Origin: Phoronis ovalis
Taxonomy: Eukaryota; Phoronida; Phoronidae
Reading direction: 5' to 3'
Assembly: GCA_028565635.1 (NCBI GenBank)
Contig: JAOXYB010021015.1
Location: 1-17,367 of the forward strand
Length of the DNA: 17,367 nucleotides
Numbering within the stretch: the first letter of the stretch is position 1; the number at the start of each line of letters is the position of its first letter. Shown piece after piece: positions 10,201-15,801 of this stretch. The position numbers and the translations under genes are program-made. The notes beneath the pieces were generated by a model. That model saw only the letters and a list, made by a program, of their open reading frames with translations, searched no databases and had not been told where the DNA came from.

Positions 10201-10213
10201 ATTGCAGATCCGT
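1090..10213 (-). CDS. Rgl: RalGDS/RGL-family Ral guanine nucleotide exchange factor, 14 exons, N-terminus not found
   Basis: Joined exons, 5' to 3': 10213-10124, 9782-9580, 9163-9104, 8441-8251, 7882-7755, 6436-6242, 6030-5927, 5598-5421, 5107-4866, 4087-4016, 3781-3685, 3044-2922, 1664-1553, 1262-1090. All introns are GT-AG, all phases agree, and the sum is 1,968 nt including a TAG stop. Visible domains: REM about residues 45-180; CDC25-homology catalytic domain about 205-485 with its conserved blocks ([55 protein letters not shown]); Ras-association domain about 538-625. In known members, Ras-GTP binds the C-terminal RA domain and the CDC25 domain then loads GTP on RalA/RalB at membranes. 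The 655 visible residues are shorter than vertebrate RalGDS or RGL1, mainly from a short CDC25-RA linker and the missing N-terminus. Family assignment is firm; which paralogue (RALGDS, RGL1-3 or a single pre-duplication Rgl) is not decidable here. No in-frame ATG precedes the REM domain, so the start lies upstream. Confidence 0.93.
1553..1664 (-). CDS. Rgl: Rgl exon m: middle of the Ras-association domain
   Basis: 37 codons plus one base (residues 562-599). [20 protein letters not shown] matches the helix and acidic turn VI-KAMDKHNLDED-EDYEL of the RalGDS RA domain. Lys578 sits where the third Ras-contacting lysine is expected. A TTTAG acceptor and GTTAGC donor bound it. Confidence 0.94.
1665..2921 (-). 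other. Rgl: Intron between exons l and m with an AGGTCA-rich repeat
   Basis: A 1,257-nt intron without convincing coding sequence. Its part from about 2400 to 2780 differs from the AT-rich rest: it holds a perfect hairpin (TTTGGGTC, TATT, GACCCAAA; 2416-2435), several TGACCT/AGGTCA motifs and the palindrome-like TGACCTCAAGGTCA at 2748-2761, which looks like a dispersed repeat insertion. Confidence 0.6.
2400..2780. repeat. Dispersed-type intronic repeat rich in TGACCT/AGGTCA
   Basis: Within about 380 bp there are repeated hexamers: TGACCTC (two forms), AGGTCAG, TGACCTTTTGG, AAAGGTCATC and TGACCTCAAGGTCA. The same motif style recurs near 6573-6606. Such elements are, to my knowledge, common in mollusc introns, but I cannot name a family from sequence alone. 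Confidence 0.5.
2922..3044 (-). CDS. Rgl: Rgl exon l: first half of the Ras-association domain
   Basis: 41 codons, phase 0 at both ends (residues 521-561). [13 protein letters not shown] and NIYKSIM correspond to DCCIIRVSLD and NMYKSIL of the RalGDS Ras-binding domain. Lys543 and Lys558 align with the two basic residues (Arg20 and Lys32 in RalGDS-RBD numbering, from memory) that contact the Ras effector loop. Acceptor TTTTGTAG, donor GTAATG. Confidence 0.94.
3045..3684 (-). other. Rgl: Intron between exons k and l, nothing recognised
   Basis: A 640-nt AT-rich intron. No coding signal, hairpin or repeat stands out on either strand. Confidence 0.7.
3685..3781 (-). CDS. Rgl: Rgl exon k: linker between CDC25 and RA domains
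   Basis: 32 codons after a split codon (residues 488-520), rich in Ser, Gln and Asp with no recognisable fold. It is supported by a TATATAG acceptor, a consensus GTAAGT donor and matching phases with both neighbours (split serine upstream, codon boundary downstream). Linkers of this family are variable and Ser-rich, so low conservation is expected. Confidence 0.82.
4016..4087 (-). CDS. Rgl: Rgl exon j: end of CDC25 domain and start of linker
   Basis: 72 nt, 23 whole codons with split codons at both ends (residues 464-488). HSLSCEIEE continues the family end motif [26 protein letters not shown] then starts the linker to the RA domain. Length is divisible by three. Acceptor ATTTTTAG, donor GTAACA. 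Confidence 0.9.
4088..4865 (-). other. Rgl: Intron between exons i and j
   Basis: A 778-nt intron; its exon-i-proximal half is the 32-bp periodic repeat listed separately. No coding sequence is apparent, and short open frames on both strands here are by-products of the repeat. Confidence 0.65.
4384..4735. repeat. Degenerate minisatellite with a ~32-bp period
   Basis: A core close to TACCACAGGGTATATTTT recurs with its CAGGG position at about 4481, 4513, 4545, 4593, 4625, 4658, 4690 and 4721, so steps are 31-33 bp apart from one of 48 (1.5 units). A related CAGGGGGTA lies at 4384, three periods upstream. Units are strongly diverged. Confidence 0.6.
4866..5107 (-). CDS. Rgl: Rgl exon i: CDC25 domain, [10 protein letters not shown] and INFEKRRKEFEVI blocks
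   Basis: 80 codons plus two bases (residues 384-464), the longest exon. [20 protein letters not shown] and [20 protein letters not shown] are near-identical to vertebrate RalGDS/RGL and cover the last conserved regions of the catalytic domain. [16 protein letters not shown] matches F-WF-A-ERLSEAES. Acceptor CTTTATAG, donor GTAATA. This exon alone identifies the family. Confidence 0.97.
5340..5490 (-). repeat. Imperfect tandem duplication of the exon h 3' end and splice donor
   Basis: Two adjacent units, 5340-5410 and 5411-5490, share the plus-strand order ATGTTCTTACATTTtCCATC, CATGTGC, GTTGTTTTTGCAT, TACTTTACTA, TACTAC and TTCTAA with small indels. The right unit is the 3' end of exon h with its donor. 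The left unit is a decayed copy inside the intron that retains GGAAAT followed by GTAAGAACAT. Reading on from the exon through the left unit meets TAG within about 12 codons. Confidence 0.85.
5421..5598 (-). CDS. Rgl: Rgl exon h: CDC25 domain middle, with a duplicated 3' end nearby
   Basis: 59 codons after a split codon (residues 324-383). [14 protein letters not shown] and [17 protein letters not shown] match F-ELSEIFSDENN-SRELL-REGT-KFA-LE in RalGDS/RGL. The basic tail ([17 protein letters not shown]) is the loop before the [10 protein letters not shown] strand. Acceptor TTCCTTGCAG, donor GTAAGA. The last ~60 nt and the donor are repeated just downstream in the intron, giving a second possible 5' splice site. 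Confidence 0.95.
5599..5926 (-). other. Rgl: Intron between exons g and h, nothing recognised
   Basis: A 328-nt intron. Nothing besides the splice signals is recognised; the short minus-strand frames are not conserved-looking. Confidence 0.7.
5927..6030 (-). CDS. Rgl: Rgl exon g: CDC25 domain, [13 protein letters not shown] block
   Basis: 34 codons plus two bases (residues 290-324). [20 protein letters not shown], then YRLRKTW, is the RasGEF block (R-L-NFSSL-AILSALQSN-I-RLKKTW in RalGDS) that forms part of the GTPase contact surface in Ras-family GEFs. Acceptor CATTTTAG, donor GTTAGT. Confidence 0.95.
6242..6436 (-). CDS. Rgl: Rgl exon f: CDC25 domain, conserved regions 1-2
   Basis: 65 codons, phase 0 at both ends (residues 225-289). 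[19 protein letters not shown] matches LFKKV-PYHCLGS-WS-RD of RalGDS, and [16 protein letters not shown] matches the helix written V-QFN-VANCVITT in vertebrates. The exon closes with WIDIAQ, where the family has WIEVA. Acceptor TGCTTTTACAG, donor GTGTGA (weak). Confidence 0.94.
6573..6606. repeat. AGGTCA motif cluster (TGACCT-TG-AGGTCA plus further half-sites)
   Basis: TGACCT-TG-AGGTCA at 6573-6586 is followed at once by AAGGTTCA and then AAAGGTCA, so four hexamers resembling nuclear-receptor half-sites occur in about 34 bp. It may simply be part of the same dispersed repeat as 2400-2780. Confidence 0.5.
7085..7430. repeat. Three degenerate ~105-120-bp tandem units (ACATGGCCGCC-type)
   Basis: AAACATGGCCGCCAGCC at 7162, AAACATGGCCACCGGTC at 7268 and AAATATGCATGGTTGTC at 7389 occupy equivalent positions. 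Each is preceded by CAGCTTATCA, CAGCTGATCAAGA or TAGCTTAACTCAAGA and, further upstream, by GTTTTCAAGA or GTTTTCAAAA. The third unit is the most decayed. Confidence 0.55.
7755..7882 (-). CDS. Rgl: Rgl exon e: start of the CDC25-homology domain
   Basis: 42 codons after a split codon (residues 182-224). The end, [10 protein letters not shown], is the first structurally conserved region of the RasGEF catalytic domain, which in RalGDS reads VAEQLT-MDAELF across this exon-exon junction. The upstream part is a poorly conserved linker. Acceptor TTTTTTCCAG has a strong pyrimidine tract; donor GTACGT. Confidence 0.92.
7883..8250 (-). other. Rgl: Intron between exons d and e, nothing recognised
   Basis: A 368-nt AT-rich intron with splice signals only. 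Confidence 0.7.
8251..8441 (-). CDS. Rgl: Rgl exon d: C-terminal half of the REM domain
   Basis: 63 codons plus split codons (residues 118-182). [17 protein letters not shown] and [13 protein letters not shown] match the family block AI-SIL-TWL-QY-EDF followed by FPCL-QLL-Y. Acceptor TTTTGTAG, donor GTTAGT. The exon ends in a lysine/aspartate-rich tail leading to the catalytic domain. Confidence 0.92.
8442..9103 (-). other. Rgl: Intron between exons c and d, nothing recognised
   Basis: A 662-nt AT-rich intron. No repeat, hairpin or coding signal stands out. Confidence 0.7.
9104..9163 (-). CDS. Rgl: Rgl exon c: 60-nt small exon inside the REM domain
   Basis: A 60-nt exon giving 19 whole codons with split codons on both sides (residues 98-118). 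[19 protein letters not shown] is a charged helix between the two halves of the REM domain, where vertebrate RalGDS proteins have a short variable loop and helix. Acceptor ATTTTTGCAG, donor GTATGT. Its length is a multiple of three, so skipping it would keep the frame and shorten only this helix. Confidence 0.85.
9164..9579 (-). other. Rgl: Intron between exons b and c, nothing recognised
   Basis: A 416-nt intron. A 73-codon plus-strand frame at 9307-9528 lies here; its composition is unremarkable, it resembles no family I know, and I treat it as chance. Confidence 0.65.
9580..9782 (-). CDS. Rgl: Rgl exon b: N-terminal half of the REM domain
   Basis: 67 codons plus two bases (residues 31-98). 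[15 protein letters not shown] and [19 protein letters not shown] align with the family motifs IKAGTLEKLVE-L and YV-IFL-TYR-F-T-(K/Q)-V that open the RasGEF-N (REM) fold, which in Ras-family GEFs packs against and stabilises the catalytic domain. Acceptor TTTTTGTAG, donor GTAATA, phase 2 at the 3' end. The only ATG here is out of frame. Confidence 0.93.
9783..10123 (-). other. Rgl: Intron between exons a and b, nothing recognised
   Basis: A 341-nt AT-rich intron with ordinary splice signals and no other recognisable content. Confidence 0.7.
10124..10213 (-). CDS. Rgl: Rgl exon a: pre-REM segment
   Basis: Thirty codons in phase 0 at both ends (visible residues 1-30). The acceptor is TATATTACAG and the donor is GTGAGT. 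The stretch [20 protein letters not shown] matches the short conserved strand just before the REM domain of RalGDS/RGL proteins (family pattern W-x-EE-x(3)-GAVY-x-V-x-L-(R/K)KV). It has no methionine, so it cannot be the first coding exon. The phase-0 acceptor means any upstream coding exon must end on a codon boundary. Confidence 0.9.
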
Positions 10214-10333
10214 CTGTAATATAGTCTGATATGTGTAAACAACAAGTTGATTATAATTTTATGACTTGCCCTATACTACTATAGTGCAATGTTATTCCAA
10301 TATGAAGTAATAGTTGCAGACACGCCAAGTCAC

Positions 10334-10414
10334 CCGGGGGATACCCGCTAAAATTTTGCTAATTTTCTTACGTATATATACAAATGACGTCACAAAAACA
10401 CTAATTTCGCGCAT
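10334..10414 (-). CDS. Candidate first coding exon of Rgl (tentative)
   Basis: An ATG at 10414-10412 with A at -3 opens 27 codons (MREISVFVTSFVYI, then RKKISKILAGIPR) ending CGG before GTGACT, a usable but weak donor. Splicing to the acceptor at 10213 would be in phase 0, as exon a requires, with an intron of about 120 nt. Against it: the encoded sequence resembles no family N-terminus, the donor is poor, and the same bases form a promoter-like CRE/TATA cluster. Transcript data would decide. Confidence 0.2.
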
Positions 10415-10416
10415 GC
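10373..10416 (-). promoter_or_regulatory. Promoter-like cluster: GCATGCGC, CRE, TATA-like box
   Basis: On the minus strand, in order of transcription: GCATGCGCG (about 10416-10408, NRF1-like), the full palindromic CRE TGACGTCA (10392-10385), then TATATATA (10380-10373). Spacing would place initiation near 10340-10350, about 130 nt upstream of exon a. No ATG lies between the expected start site and exon a, so such a transcript would lack an in-frame start before residue 118. Confidence 0.35.
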
Positions 10417-10626
10417 TTTTGCTCTGACCTTGGCATCTCTGTAGTTGTACCACAATGACACAATTCAGATATTGTTGAGGGTTGATGTCGGCAGACTCAT
10501 TAATTGCTACCTATTATAAGTACAATTTTTTTTTCGGCAATAAAATTCTTTAAAACATATTTTAAAACATGTTTGTAATATATCTATACATATAAATTTA
10601 AATGATACCAAAGCTACACAAACAAC

Positions 10627-10695
10627 CTTTTGTTGCTCATATAGCAAACGCAAAATGGCAGCTTCCAACGCCTGTACCTTATCACAAGGCTTTAA
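10627..10695 (-). CDS. Possible Rgl cassette exon, 23 codons (tentative)
   Basis: Acceptor CCTACCACCTTACAG (good pyrimidine tract), 69 nt, donor GTTGTT (weak). It is open and phase 0 at both ends, as needed to join exon a. LKPCDKVQALEAAILRLLYE looks like an amphipathic helix. It contains no methionine in frame and I know no RalGDS/RGL counterpart, so it may be chance. Confidence 0.25.
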
Positions 10696-10815
10696 CTGTA
10701 AGGTGGTAGGATTACTATACAAAAGTTAACTAGAGTGATATGACACAGAAGGTTGACATTGGCAGGTCATGTATACTATGCGAAATAATAAACGGTCTCA
10801 GGACTGACAATGGGA

Positions 10816-11020
10816 GATTAGTCCTGCAACCATGACCCTACTATGGACAGCCTATGGCTTGTCCGTAAGGTCCTGGACGCTTCATATCTCAAAACATACG
10901 AAGTTTGAAAACACTTACTTTCCTAATAAATTTCACTACTCCGCTTCTTATACCACCGTATCCAGATAACTTAATCAAATATTCAACAGCACATCAGCTT
11001 AAATCCAAAATGCACTCGTG
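10816..11020 (-). repeat. Left arm of an inverted duplication, with candidate Rgl first exon and donor
   Basis: This is the reverse complement of 11315-11537 over most of its length (shared runs include GATACGGTGGTATAAGAAGC, TTTATTAGGAAAGTAAGTG and GCAGGACTAA). On the minus strand it carries the consensus donor GGAAA/GTAAGTG (exon edge at 10919). The preceding bases are open in the frame that fits exon a (LSGYGGIRSGVVKFIRK), but no ATG is in that frame before a stop, so it is best read as a 5' UTR exon. It lacks 32 nt that the right arm has before the donor. Confidence 0.7.
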
Positions 11021-11314
11021 ACTCGAATATCACAAACTGATGCAGCCATCATTCGCATGACGACATTAATGTCAAGGTTATTTGACAGACACTGGTATCG
11101 TTAATATGATAACACTTTAAAGAAAGAGAACAGTCCAAATAATCGTACAAGAAAAAGAATGGGAGAAGTTATTACTGATACAGTTATCTTCCGACAGGTA
11201 GCGCTTTCAGATTTTGCATTACTTCTCGCTGGATTGAGATATTTTACGTCATTTGTTCAGCGCCTGCGCACCAGCTTACTTCTTCAATGTTTTCGGCAGA
11301 TGATGGATGTTCAA
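11021..11314. promoter_or_regulatory. Spacer between the inverted arms with CRE-like and NRF1-like sites
   Basis: The 294-nt spacer has TTACGTCA (11244-11251), a one-base variant of the CRE, and GCGCCTGCGCA (11260-11270), close to the NRF1 consensus (T/C)GCGCA(T/G/C)GCGC. It is locally richer in CpG than its surroundings. Its position between two outward-facing donors suggests a bidirectional promoter; this is inference from motifs alone. Confidence 0.4.
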
Positions 11315-11537
11315 GAGTACATTTTGGATTTTATGCTGATGTGCTGTTGGATCTTTGATTAAGTTATCTGGATACGGTGGTATAAGAAGCGGAGTAATCA
11401 AGGAATATAGGCAGAAGCAAAAATTTGGGAGGAATTTATTAGGAAAGTAAGTGTTTTCGAACTTCGGCTGTTTTGAGATATGAGGCGTACAGGACCCTAC
11501 GGACAGTACATAGTAGGGTCATGATTGCAGGACTAAT
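11315..11537 (+). repeat. Right arm of the inverted duplication, outward-facing splice donor
   Basis: Inverted partner of 10816-11020. It carries GGAAA/GTAAGTG with the exon edge at 11446 on the plus strand. Compared with the left arm it has 32 extra nt before the donor and lacks about 10 nt (part of a GGACAAGCCATAGGCTGTCC palindrome) further on. No downstream plus-strand exon could be matched to it. Confidence 0.7.
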
Positions 11538-11942
11538 GGGAGATAGGCATGGACAAACAGACAGGCTGTCCAAGAGCTGAGTCAAAGAAGATATTACAAA
11601 GTACATGATAGATCGAGATCATATGTAAAGAAGTCATGGGAACTCAGGCTAATTTCAACAGATTAATGATGATCTGCCATTTTTGCTTGTAAACACAAGT
11701 ATCATCGTATGTAAAAGTGCCGTAAAAGCAGACTGGCCTATTTATTCTGCTGCTGCGTGCTGGGACGACGAACCAGGATGTACACTTTTTAACTTTAAGA
11801 TATGCCATAAGTCAGAACTCACCGAGTTTAAAGTAGGATTCATAACATTCTATGATCTCACAAACAAGAATTAAGTCTAGTCATTCTTTTAGACAAAATC
11901 ACAGCATCTCAAAACACAACTTTCTTTTGATCTACATGGTTT
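11538..11942. other. Region between the inverted duplication and the 398-bp repeat
   Basis: No recognised gene. A plus-strand 63-codon frame at 11683-11874 has mildly coding-like composition (YSAAACWDDEPGCTLFNF) but no homologue I know and no clear splice or start support, so it is not called. Confidence 0.5.
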
Positions 11943-12742
11943 TCGATGTCACTTTTACAGCAGTCCTCGTCAATGGAACTTCCTTCGTGTTGTTATTGCG
12001 TGGGTCCTCACTTCCGGGATTTTCTAGGTCATCGGGGTTCGTGCCAAAAAAAATCTACGTTTTTTGCTGTTTGGGGGTTTCCCCCTTTGAGAGTTTCCCG
12101 TGTTTTTTTGAAAGAAATTTAAAAATTAATTAAGGAAATTACGACTGATTTTTATGTGAGGTTAGTCTTGGTGTTAAGAATTGGCTTAGTTAAAATTAAT
12201 TAAGCCTCTTCACATTCTTTCGGATTCTTTGCCAGAGAAAAAAATATAAAACTGGCAAAACGCGTTGACGTACATTTAAGTTTATTAACGTTTAAGTTTT
12301 CTTTTGTCAACTAGTCAGCATGGTCGCGTCACCAAACATCTCGATGTCACTTTTACAGCAGTCCTCGTCAATGGAACTTCCTTCGTGTTGTTATTGCGTG
12401 GGTCCTCACTTCCGGGATTTTCTAGGTCATCGGGGTTCGTGCCAAAAAAAATCTACGTTTTTTGCTGTTTGGGGGTTTCCCCCTTTGAGAGTTTCCCGTG
12501 TTTTTTTGAAAGAAATTTAAAAATTAATTAAGGAAATTACGACTGATTTTTATGTGAGGTTAGTCTTGGTGTTAAGAATTGGCTTAGTTAAAATTAATTA
12601 AGCCTCTTCACATTCTTTCGGATTCTTTGCCAGAGAAAAAAATATAAAACTGGCAAAACGCGTTGACGTACATTTAAGTTTATTAACGTTTAAGTTTTCT
12701 TTTGTCAACTAGTCAGCATGGTCGCGTCACCAAACATCTCGA
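11943..12742. repeat. Two identical 398-bp tandem copies
   Basis: Copy 1 is 11943-12340 and copy 2 is 12341-12738; TCGA (12739-12742) begins a third copy that stops there. I compared the copies base by base and found no difference. Each contains a CpG-richer half, GGGGGTTTCCCCC (an A/T-centred palindrome-like block), TATAAAA (12245-12251 and 12643-12649), ACGCGTTGACGT and, about 75 nt after the TATA box, an ATG in good context (12320 and 12718). Confidence 0.9.
12245..12322 (+). promoter_or_regulatory. TATA box and ATG inside the 398-bp repeat (copy 1)
   Basis: TATAAAA at 12245-12251 lies 75 nt before AGCATGG at 12318. Copy 2 has the same at 12643 and 12716. From copy 1 the ATG opens 66 codons (12320-12520); from copy 2 the sequence diverges and stops after 22 codons (TAG 12784-12786). 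Neither product resembles a known protein, so a functional gene is unproven. Confidence 0.25.
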
Positions 12743-12828
12743 ATTCAAACTTGAAAACTTTTTTGTTGCCGGCACGGTTGTTATAGATTTTGCTAGATAT
12801 CTCCGCCTGAGGCCGGGGTCAGCTCGAT

Positions 12829-12901
12829 AGTCCGAAATCCCATTAGTCCGACATCCCATTAGTCCGACATCTCATTAGTCCGACATCCCATTAGTCCGAC
12901 A
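12829..12901. repeat. Left 16-bp tandem array
   Basis: Units at 12829, 12845, 12861, 12877 and a partial at 12893. Deviations: GAAATCC for GACATCC in the first unit and CATCTCATT in the third. Confidence 0.9.
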
Positions 12902-14313
12902 GTAAATAGCCAATTTTTCACAGACGCTAGCTTTGCTAACAGAGCTGAAATTAATCATTACAAAATGTTACACGTACGTTCGAACAATGCAATCCACTAA
13001 TTAAAAGTTATACAATATTCATTTACGTTGTTATAATTCAGAAACCTCTTGAGTATTGAATTCATATTTTTTTTACTTTCTGATCCAAATGAATTCGTAC
13101 AGATATGCCTGTGTACAACTTGACTAATACGCCATACTGACGACCCCACTCTTAATTAGCATTATACTATTGTAGGACGACACTGTTTCCTGAACAGATC
13201 CGTTCTATTATACATTGTATCGATTTTAGACAACAAAAAAAACAACACTAATTGCATTGAAATAGCACTAAAGCATAATATTACTAAAAAGCGCACGGTA
13301 AACGTGAATAGCGGGTATATAAAAAGTAAGAGCAAAAAAATATGAAAACCACGGTGACTGCAGCTAATATATTATGAACACTTGTGTACAGCAAGTTTTC
13401 TGCCTTCCCATAATAATGTAAATTTACTATACATTTAATTAACTGAACACAAAATTATTTAAAATTTCTTAGTTGTTAACATGTATTAGTATAACTGACA
13501 CATTTTTAAAAATTCAAATTTTAAATGATTCTGCATTTAATGAAAACACTTATCTATCATTTCAGTAAATGTAATTTTCCTTTTTACTGTATAAATAACG
13601 TTTTGGTTTAAAAAAATACTGATTTTGCAACAGCATTTCTTAAACGAGAAACTAATATTTCGTCCTTTCGAACAAGCGTTAGAAAGGAAATGTCTTTATT
13701 GTTACGTTAAAATGTTAGTATCTGTCATCAAATGAAATAACAATGTAAACATTGGCTATAGGTGTTCTCAGTAAACAGCATATAATGTTTTTTTTTTAAT
13801 GAAAATCAAAATTACTGCGTTTGATTCAATACTATAGAACGCAGTCAATATTAATAACACAAAGCTTAATTTGAAAAAAAATGCTCTACTTCATGTGCAG
13901 CCACATGTAACAGCACCGGTATAAAGCTCGATTTTTTTAGATCATACTTGACAAGTAATTAATAAACTAAATAAAACTATTAAATGTGACTTTAATAATA
14001 GAACACAAATAGCACAGGAAGTAAAAATTGATGGTAAGGTGCTCAATATAGTTTTCACTGGAGGAGGAGATAGTGGTTTTCGCGATTTGTTTTTAGAACA
14101 TAATATAATACATTTTAGCCTGTCAGATTATAGACTGAAACCCCATGGTTAAAAAATCAACGCTGAATATATTGTTATGTAGGGACTGAACAAAGTAAGT
14201 TGCAGTTAAGATGCAACGGAAACCTTCAGAAGAGTTTAGAAGTCCACCAGCGGTTTTGTTTTGGACATAAATTTTACAGGAGTTGTTGATGAGAAGTGGA
14301 TGCTCAAAAATTA
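12902..14313. other. Interior of the array-bounded element, non-coding
   Basis: About 1.4 kb of AT-rich sequence without a credible ORF on either strand. An imperfect hairpin at 13663-13688 (TCCTTTC-G-AAC, loop AAGC, GTT-A-GAAAGGA) is the only clear structure. Confidence 0.6.
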
Positions 14314-14594
14314 GATGTCGGACTAATGGGATGTCGAACTAATGAGATGCCGAACTAATGGGATGTCGGACTAATGCAGGAGATATCAGACTAATGGCCG
14401 GATGTCGGACTAGTGGGATGTCGGACTAATGCAGGAGATATCAGACTAATGGGATGTCGGACTAATGAGATGCCGAACTAATGGGATGTCGGACTAGTGG
14501 GATGTCGGACTAATGCAGGAGATATCAGACTAATGGGATGTCGGACTAGTGGGATGTCGGACTAATGCAAGAGATATCAGACTAATGGGATGTT
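14314..14594. repeat. Right 16-bp tandem array with a 52-bp higher-order unit
   Basis: Basic units of 16 bp alternate with 20-bp forms (GATGTCGGACTAATGCAGGA). A block of 16+20+16 bp recurs at 14401-14452, 14485-14536 and 14537-14588, so higher-order amplification followed the basic array. The arrangement does not occur in the left array. Confidence 0.9.
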
Positions 14595-14595
14595 C

Positions 14596-14608
14596 GGGGG
14601 GGGGGGGG
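14596..14608 (+). repeat. Run of 13 G directly after the array
   Basis: Thirteen consecutive G residues, the only long G tract in a window of this composition, starting two bases after the last recognisable array bases (GGGATGTTC). Length is likely polymorphic or error-prone. Confidence 0.9.
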
Positions 14609-15801
14609 AGGTCGTACTACCCTCTGATTTAAAGAACCTTTAAATGTGTTCTCTTAAGGTGTCTGGTTTTCATGGTTGTCGCTAACATAGATGTCTCTTA
14701 GTTACATTTTTCAGTACCCAACTGGTCGGACAGTCGGCATCAGTGATCGTTGCTAGATGTCTCTGAGAAAAATAAATTAGAAAATTTTCATTAATTTATC
14801 AAGTGGTCGCTTGTCGACGCTAGATGTCTCTCTGATTTAAGCTAGTCTCTTTCATTACCACTTTAATTTATGGTCAAAACTGAATTTTTTCCTTCTCAAG
14901 TTGTCGACTGGCCAGCACAGTCATAGACAGATTAAAAAACTGAACGATTAAGTATGTAAAAGGTAAGACTGCACGCCTTCTCATTTCAAATAAGAAAACA
15001 TCTAGTAATAAAATATCATCAATCGAATCTATAGAATGTACAGTATTTAGAAGTAGCATTTTTGTCCATAGGCACTGAAGTGTGATCAGTGATGACTAGA
15101 CTTGCATAAGTCTAAAATATTTTTTTTGATACTAATAATTTTTTTTAATAATGTTATATTAATCTTACGTTTCATAATCATTAAAACATGAATTTTATTT
15201 ATTACTTTACATTTTGAAGTTTTGATTTTTTTATCAAATTAGGCCATATATAAAACAGGGGTATATATAAACACTGAAAATATGATTTTTATGTTGTATA
15301 AAACATTTCTCCAACTAATAACTGAAAATATGATATTTGTGTTGTGAAAATAAAATATTAAAGAATATTTGGCCAGGCAGACTTGAGCCAGTCTAAGTGA
15401 CGACGTGTAGATTGTTAAACAGTTAAGCCAAGACTCTAGCTACTCAGAAAATTTCCGGAAGCATATACATAATATGTCAGTTGTTGTTGATAATGAAATG
15501 TATTTTATGCCATGAAACAAATAATAAATAAATAGAATGTTCACAGATGTGTTATATTTGTAAATGTTGCCACAAAATAATTGTTTGTGATTGAATAAAC
15601 AATATCGTACAAGTAAAATACATCATTTACAGTGAAGTAACAATTAAATTACTACAAATTTTGCTGCAATACATAAATACTATCATATTATACATGTACA
15701 TATAGATGTAAGAAATTTATAATATTAACTATATACTATAGTTACATTTAATAAATGTATAACATTAGTTATTGTCAAATCCCGGTAGTCAATAAATCAT
15801 C
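14609..15801. other. AT-rich intergenic region with minor repeats
   Basis: Three loose copies of a GCTAGATGTCTCT-containing segment occur at about 14680, 14746 and 14812 (67-bp steps), the first interrupted as CTAACATAGATGTCTCT. A direct repeat (ACTGAAAATATGAT, then TTGTGTTG-type sequence) starts at 15272 and 15321. The minus-strand frame at 14874-15059 is not coding-like. No gene is called. Confidence 0.6.

Larger units (their letters stand above)
12829..14594. mobile_element. Element of about 1.77 kb bounded by inverted 16-bp tandem arrays
   Basis: The left end is about 4.5 copies of AGTCCGACATCCCATT (12829-12901). The right end is 16 complete copies of the reverse-complement unit GATGTCGGACTAATGG and its variants (14314-14588, then a partial unit). 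The A-for-G variant ending AATGA occurs in both arrays. The interior (12902-14313) is AT-rich with no long ORF, so it is non-autonomous if mobile. Left flank 12794-12815 (GATATCTCCGCC) resembles the right array's GATATC-containing unit, so the true left edge may be near 12794. No target duplication found. Confidence 0.6.

Noticed and set aside
11159-11362. Plus-strand 67-codon ORF with an ATG
   Set aside because: Runs through the promoter-like spacer into the right inverted arm, ends before the donor at 11446 and has no recognisable motif.
11527-11545. GCAGGACTAATGGGAGAT in the right inverted arm resembles the 16-bp array unit GACTAATGGGATG
   Set aside because: The match is only about 11 bases, and the left arm has a different continuation; likely chance.
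12320-12520. 66-codon ORF starting MVASPNIS in the tandem repeat
   Set aside because: The second repeat copy gives an unrelated 22-codon product from the same ATG, and no family match is known; kept only as a promoter/ATG observation.
13663-13688. Hairpin that could be a Helitron 3' end
   Set aside because: It is not followed by CTRR at the right distance, and it lies in the middle of the array-bounded element instead of at an end.
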